Made by a program: the position numbers and the translations under genes
The notes under the pieces: model-generated
Told to the model about the DNA's origin: nothing
Databases searched by the model: none
What the model saw: only the letters and a program-made list of their open reading frames with translations
In this document: one piece after another, positions 6,067 through 9,000 of the stretch
Position numbering within the stretch: position 1 is the stretch's first letter
How the letters are laid out: every line of letters begins with the position of its first letter
Assembly (NCBI GenBank): GCA_046155815.1
Contig: JBJXFY010000214.1
Location: 1 to 9,000, forward strand
Direction: 5' to 3'
Source: JBJXFY01 sp046155815
Lineage (GTDB): Bacteria > Verrucomicrobiota > Verrucomicrobiia > Limisphaerales > CAIMTB01
DNA length: 9,000 nt

Positions 6067-7757
6067 CAGTCTCCGGCCAGGATCTCCCGCGCACGGGCCA
6101 GCGCGTTGTCGTAGTTCTCGCAGAAGTTCTCTGCGCCCCACTTCTCGACGAGGCCCGCCTGCGCCAGGGCCATCAGCGGCTGCGTGTGCGCCCCGCTGAT
6201 GAGGATGCGGGTGCCGTGGCGTTCCCACTTCTCCTGGATTTGCTCGAGGGCGTTCAGCCCGGTGGCGTCCACGACCAGCACGTCCTGCATCCGGAGGATC
6301 AGCACGCGCGGGCGCTCATTGATGCGGCGGAGGCCGGTCTCAAGCTTGTCCGCTGCGCCGAAGAGCAGGGCGCCGACGAGCCGGAAGGAGACGACGCCCG
6401 GCGGCACCTGCTTGCCCCGCGGGTCGTTCGCGGGCGTGTCGGAGGTCTCGCGCTCGTCCGCCGCGATCATCTGCGTGGTGGAGGCGACGCGGTGGATGAA
6501 CAGCCCCGCGGCGAACAGCAGCCCGATCTCGACCGCGAAGGTGAGGTCGGCGACGACGGTGAGCACGAAGGTGAGCAGGAACACGACGGCGTCGCCGCGG
6601 GGCCAGCGGGCGAGGCGCGCGAAGTTGTGCCACTCGCCCATGCGCAGGGCGACCTGCACCAGCACCGCCGCCAGCGCGGCGAGCGGGATGTGCGTGGCGA
6701 GCGGCGCGGCGGCCAGCACGATCACCAGCAGGACCGCGGCGTGGATCATGCCGGCGACGGGCGTGCGCGCGCCGTTGCGGACGTTGGCGGCGGTGCGGGC
6801 GATGGCGCCCGTGGCCGGGATGCCGCCGAGGCACGCCGAGGCGATGTTGGCCACGCCCAGGCCGACCAGTTCCTGGTTCGAGTCGTGCCGGTCCTCGATC
6901 ATCCCGTCCGCGACCACGGCGCAGAGCAGCGACTCGATGGCCGCGAGCATGGCGATGGTGAAGGCCGGGCGGAGCAGCTCCGGCAGCCCGGCCCACTCGA
7001 TCTGCGGCAGCGTGAGCGGCGGCAAGGACTGGGGGATGGCGCCAAAAGCCGTCCCGACCGTGGCGAGGCCGAAACGGCGGTCGAGGCCCAGCAGCGCCAC
7101 GGTGGCGGTGGAGGCGACCAGCAACACGATGCTCGCGGGCAGGCGGCGTTGCAGCTTGGCGGGCCAGGCGAGCAGCACGGCGAGCGAGGCGGCCGCCAGC
7201 GCGAGGCCGGCGGGGTTGAGCTCCGTGAAGTGCCGGCCGAGCAGCACCAGTTTCGGGATGAACTCCGGCGGCAGCTTCTCCCCCTCCGCCAGCGGGATGG
7301 CGAAGAATTCGCGGAACTGCGAGCTGAGGATGATGACGGCGATGCCGGCCGTGAACCCGCCGGTGACCGGGTAAGGGATGTACTTGATCATCCCGCCGAG
7401 CCGCGCCCAGCCCATCGCGACGAGCATCAGCCCGGCCAGGATCGTGCAGACGGCGAGATTGGCCAGGCCATGCTGTGCGTACACCGCGTACACCACGCCG
7501 ATGAACGCGCCGGTCGGCCCGCCGACGCTGACGCGCGTGCCGCCGAGGGCGGAGATCAGGAAGCCGGCGACGATGGCCGTGTAGAGGCCGGCCGCCGGGT
7601 CGTTCACCGACGCGATGCCAAACGCGAGCGCCAGCGGCAGCGCGATGATGCCGACGGTGAAGCCGGCGGAGGCGTCGTGGCCGAAGTCGGCACGGGTGTA
7701 GCCGCGGAGGGTTTCCAGCAGGCGTGGGCGGAAAGCAGGCAACATCACCAGCGTCAT
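6066..7757 (-). CDS. SulP-family inorganic anion transporter with C-terminal STAS domain
   Basis: The 563-residue protein is a normal-length SulP (SLC26-like) secondary transporter of the inner membrane. Its N-terminal part (about 30-425) is a run of hydrophobic segments with family landmarks: 'GIIALPLALAFGIAS' (36-50), 'GGPTGAFIGVVYAVY' (79-93), 'IKYIPYPVTGGFTAGIAVII' (124-143), 'AAIESLLCAVVADGM' (272-286) and 'GGIPATGAIARTAANVRNGA' (311-330). A hydrophilic linker (about 430-453) leads to a cytoplasmic STAS domain (454-560) with 'VLVVDATGLNAL' (493-504) at the site equivalent to the DSSG loop. Substrates in the family include sulfate, bicarbonate and dicarboxylates; nothing here decides between them, and no carbonic anhydrase or sulfate-assimilation gene is adjacent. 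The ATG at 7757 is used, with another possible at 7745; neither has a clear ribosome binding site. It heads the SulP-rnhB-yraN run. Confidence 0.95.
   Translation of the reverse strand: MTLVMLPAFRPRLLETLRGYTRADFGHDASAGFTVGIIALPLALAFGIASVNDPAAGLYTAIVAGFLISALGGTRVSVGGPTGAFIGVVYAVYAQHGLANLAVCTILAGLMLVAMGWARLGGMIKYIPYPVTGGFTAGIAVIILSSQFREFFAIPLAEGEKLPPEFIPKLVLLGRHFTELNPAGLALAAASLAVLLAWPAKLQRRLPASIVLLVASTATVALLGLDRRFGLATVGTAFGAIPQSLPPLTLPQIEWAGLPELLRPAFTIAMLAAIESLLCAVVADGMIEDRHDSNQELVGLGVANIASACLGGIPATGAIARTAANVRNGARTPVAGMIHAAVLLVIVLAAAPLATHIPLAALAAVLVQVALRMGEWHNFARLARWPRGDAVVFLLTFVLTVVADLTFAVEIGLLFAAGLFIHRVASTTQMIAADERETSDTPANDPRGKQVPPGVVSFRLVGALLFGAADKLETGLRRINERPRVLILRMQDVLVVDATGLNALEQIQEKWERHGTRILISGAHTQPLMALAQAGLVEKWGAENFCENYDNALARAREILAGD
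6071..6074 (-). promoter_or_regulatory. Short Shine-Dalgarno of rnhB inside the SulP coding end
   Basis: GGAG on the minus strand sits four bases before the rnhB ATG (6066-6064), within the last codons of the SulP gene. It supports the chosen start over the longer open frame. Confidence 0.5.
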
Positions 7758-7800
7758 TCACGGGCCAAAGGCCGGCGGGCGCGACGAAAAAGTTGGCTGC

Positions 7801-7891
7801 GGGAAAGGCGGTTTCCCCGTTCCAAGGGATTTCCCGCACGTGCCGGGGTCGTTGCGGCGATGGAGGGCGACGTTGGGAAAACCGGGGAAAC
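7801..7891. repeat. Cluster of GGGAAA/TTTCCC hexamers upstream of the SulP gene
   Basis: GGGAAA occurs at 7801-7806, 7875-7880 and 7885-7890, and its complement TTTCCC at 7812-7817 and 7830-7835. The first pair can fold into a 6-bp hairpin with a 5-base loop, and 7830-7835 can pair with 7875-7880. The cluster lies in the 193-base gap between the divergent SulP and tRNA genes, so it may be leader structure or operator sites for SulP. A-rich hexamers stand out against the GC-rich surroundings, but chance is possible. Confidence 0.35.
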
Positions 7892-7898
7892 CCATCCG

Positions 7899-7928
7899 TT
7901 GACAGGTGACAGGGCCGGCTCCTACCTT
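7899..7928 (+). promoter_or_regulatory. Sigma70-like promoter of the tRNA-Ala gene
   Basis: A perfect TTGACA -35 element (7899-7904) is followed after 18 bases by TACCTT (7923-7928), a weak -10 matching TATAAT at three positions. Transcription would start around 7935, leaving a short leader before the tRNA at 7951. The perfect -35 and the position make it likely, although the -10 is poor. Confidence 0.65.
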
Positions 7929-7950
7929 GACCCGCATTCGCGGTCGGCGT

Positions 7951-8026
7951 GGGGTCGTAGCTCAGTTGGTAGAGCACCACAATGGCATTGTGGGGGTCAG
8001 GAGTTCGAATCTCCTCGGCTCCACCA
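7951..8026 (+). tRNA. tRNA-Ala, anticodon GGC, CCA encoded
   Basis: The 76-base sequence folds into a full cloverleaf. The acceptor arms are GGGGTCG and CGGCTCC, the D-arm is GCTC-loop-GAGC, and the anticodon stem CCACA/TGTGG encloses the loop ATGGCAT with anticodon GGC at positions 34-36. The T-arm is AGGAG-TTCGAAT-CTCCT, the discriminator base is A, and the 3' CCA is in the DNA. The acceptor contains the G3-U70 wobble pair, the main identity element for alanyl-tRNA synthetase, which confirms the assignment. It reads GCC and GCU codons; GCC is frequent in the genes of this window. Confidence 0.97.
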
Positions 8027-8041
8027 CTTCCACCGCGGCGC

Positions 8042-8078
8042 TCCCGGGAGGGACTCCCGGGAATTCCCTAGGGATTTT
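8042..8078 (+). terminator. Inverted-repeat terminator candidate behind tRNA-Ala
   Basis: A 9-bp stem, TCCCGGGAG (8042-8050) with CTCCCGGGA (8054-8062), has a 3-base loop. It is followed by the palindrome TCCCTAGGGA (8065-8074) and then TTTT (8075-8078). The T-run is short and 12 bases from the main stem, so termination may use an alternative fold. The minus-strand membrane protein gene ends inside this structure, its TAG stop being 8070-8068, so it could also serve that convergent transcript, though no T-tract follows in that direction. Confidence 0.55.
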
Positions 8079-9000
8079 CATCCCCGTTCAGTAGCCGGCT
8101 GGATTCGGCCGACGACTTCTCCTCCCGCGCCAACGAACGCAACTGTCCGGGCGTGTAGTCGAACCACGGGAGCTGGATCATGGGCTGATTCCACCAGCCG
8201 CGGCCGTGCTCGGTCTTGTTGATGAACTCCGAGACGGCCACGAAGAAGGAAAGCACAAACCACCCGGCAAACACGATGGCCGCCGCGGTGAACTGGCCGG
8301 CGCGCGTCGCGAGCCACGCCGCCAGCCGCACGAACCACACCCGCTCCGGCGTGGGGCGCGGCGCCAGCAGCCCAAGCCGCCGCAGCGCATGCCACTCGGC
8401 CTCGCCCAGCGCGTCCTCGCCCAGCGCGCCGGCCCGCCAGGCGTCGCGCAGGCCATTGGCATAGACACGCGCGGCAATCAGACGCAGTGCGACGAACGCC
8501 GGGAAGAGGAACAGCGCGGCAAACCCGAAGAAGTTCTGCGACGCCTTCAGCGCCGCGGCCGGGGTCGCGTCCACGAGCTGCGGCACGTACTGGGCCAGCA
8601 TGGGTGTGAGCTTGAGGATCAGCACGAGGCCGGAGACCAACGCCCACGCAAAGGCCACGCCGAGCGTGGCCAGCCAGCGCCGGCGGATGAGCTTCCACAC
8701 GACGCGGAAATCGTAGAATCGCCGCCAGTCGCCGGTGCTGGCCTGCCGGGCCTGCGCGAGCGGCACGTACATCATCGCGGCCGAGAAGAGCAGCATGCCG
8801 AGGATGAAGACGGACGGTCCGAACCAGGCGTGCTCGTAGCCCTTGTTGAAAGAGTTCTGCCAGCCCGCGTACCAGGCCACGGCCCACAGCAGTCCGCCGG
8901 GCAGGGTAAGCACCCAGGTGTTGAAGGCCATCTGCACGCCGAGCCTCAAGTTGGCAAAACCCCCGCCGACAAGGCGATGGAGGAGCCGCGGCCTCGCAGG
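8068..9000 (-). CDS. Multi-spanning membrane protein of unknown function, 5' end beyond the window
   Basis: The frame is open to the right edge, so 310 C-terminal residues are visible and the true start probably lies outside. A TTG at 8949 and ATGs further in (for example the Met in 'GVQMAFN') are internal candidates only. Numbering from the edge, hydrophobic segments lie at about 28-47, 60-81, 110-131, 157-180 and 237-260. A conserved-looking 'VPLAQARQASTGDWRRFYDFRVVWKLIRRRW' stretch (about 79-109) sits between the second and third. It vaguely recalls uncharacterised DUF4013-type membrane proteins, but I do not recognise the family with confidence. A charged loop at about 183-225 and a hydrophilic Ser/Glu-rich tail complete it. 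It converges on the tRNA-Ala gene with 41 bases between them. No function is proposed. Confidence 0.8.
   Translation of the reverse strand, partial: PARPRLLHRLVGGGFANLRLGVQMAFNTWVLTLPGGLLWAVAWYAGWQNSFNKGYEHAWFGPSVFILGMLLFSAAMMYVPLAQARQASTGDWRRFYDFRVVWKLIRRRWLATLGVAFAWALVSGLVLILKLTPMLAQYVPQLVDATPAAALKASQNFFGFAALFLFPAFVALRLIAARVYANGLRDAWRAGALGEDALGEAEWHALRRLGLLAPRPTPERVWFVRLAAWLATRAGQFTAAAIVFAGWFVLSFFVAVSEFINKTEHGRGWWNQPMIQLPWFDYTPGQLRSLAREEKSSAESSRLLNGDENP

Noticed and set aside
6067..6228. N-terminal extension of RNase HII by 54 residues
   Set aside because: The added residues are Arg/Gly/Pro-rich, have no similarity to the family, and lie entirely within SulP. The internal ATG has an SD-like GGAG and gives a normal-length enzyme.
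7951..8062. tRNA-Ala as an integration site for a mobile element
   Set aside because: No integrase, no second copy of the tRNA 3' end and no composition shift was seen within the window.
6186..8222. A 678-codon plus-strand open frame antisense to the SulP gene and running through the tRNA
   Set aside because: The translation is rich in Arg, Asp, Gly, Glu and His with no domain, and it crosses a tRNA gene. It is a shadow of SulP.

Overview
This is a GC-rich chromosomal window that most likely comes from a member of Verrucomicrobiota, possibly near Opitutaceae. That reading rests on the style of the large secreted protein: Ig-like repeats of the 'GYQWRRGG...DDSGDYDVVVS' type, tandem LamG modules, and a C-terminal tail ending 'ATSPYRMQPAG...YYRLR'. 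Sparse Shine-Dalgarno sequences fit the same group. The assignment is inferred from protein style, not from a marker gene.

Layout, left to right. (1) 14-1513, minus strand: a 499-residue protein with an intact CHAT (caspase-like) peptidase domain, three predicted membrane segments and a beta-rich C-terminal half. An ATG two bases past its stop suggests another gene follows beyond the left edge. (2) 1514-1941: a 428-base intergenic region between divergent genes, with a perfect hairpin, a short direct repeat and an inverted repeat but no convincing gene. (3) 1942-4803, plus strand: a 953-residue secreted protein with a signal peptide, an N-terminal beta-rich region, two Ig-like domains, two LamG-like domains and a short tail. 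A textbook intrinsic terminator follows. (4) 4909-7757, minus strand: a run transcribed as SulP anion transporter, then ribonuclease HII (rnhB), then a YraN/UPF0102 nuclease-fold protein (yraN). SulP and rnhB overlap as TGATG. rnhB-yraN is a familiar bacterial pairing; SulP in front of it is less usual. (5) 7951-8026, plus strand: tRNA-Ala(GGC) with encoded CCA, its own sigma70-like promoter, and a GC-rich inverted repeat behind it. (6) 8068-9000, minus strand: the 3' part of a multi-spanning membrane protein of unknown function, cut by the right edge.

Most of the window is housekeeping (RNase HII, YraN, tRNA) plus an anion transporter. The part most likely to belong to something unusual is the CHAT-membrane protein at the left edge. 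CHAT peptidases are known effectors in bacterial conflict and regulated-death systems, and this one seems to sit first in an operon whose other members lie outside the window. No CRISPR array, insertion sequence, integrase or attachment site was seen.
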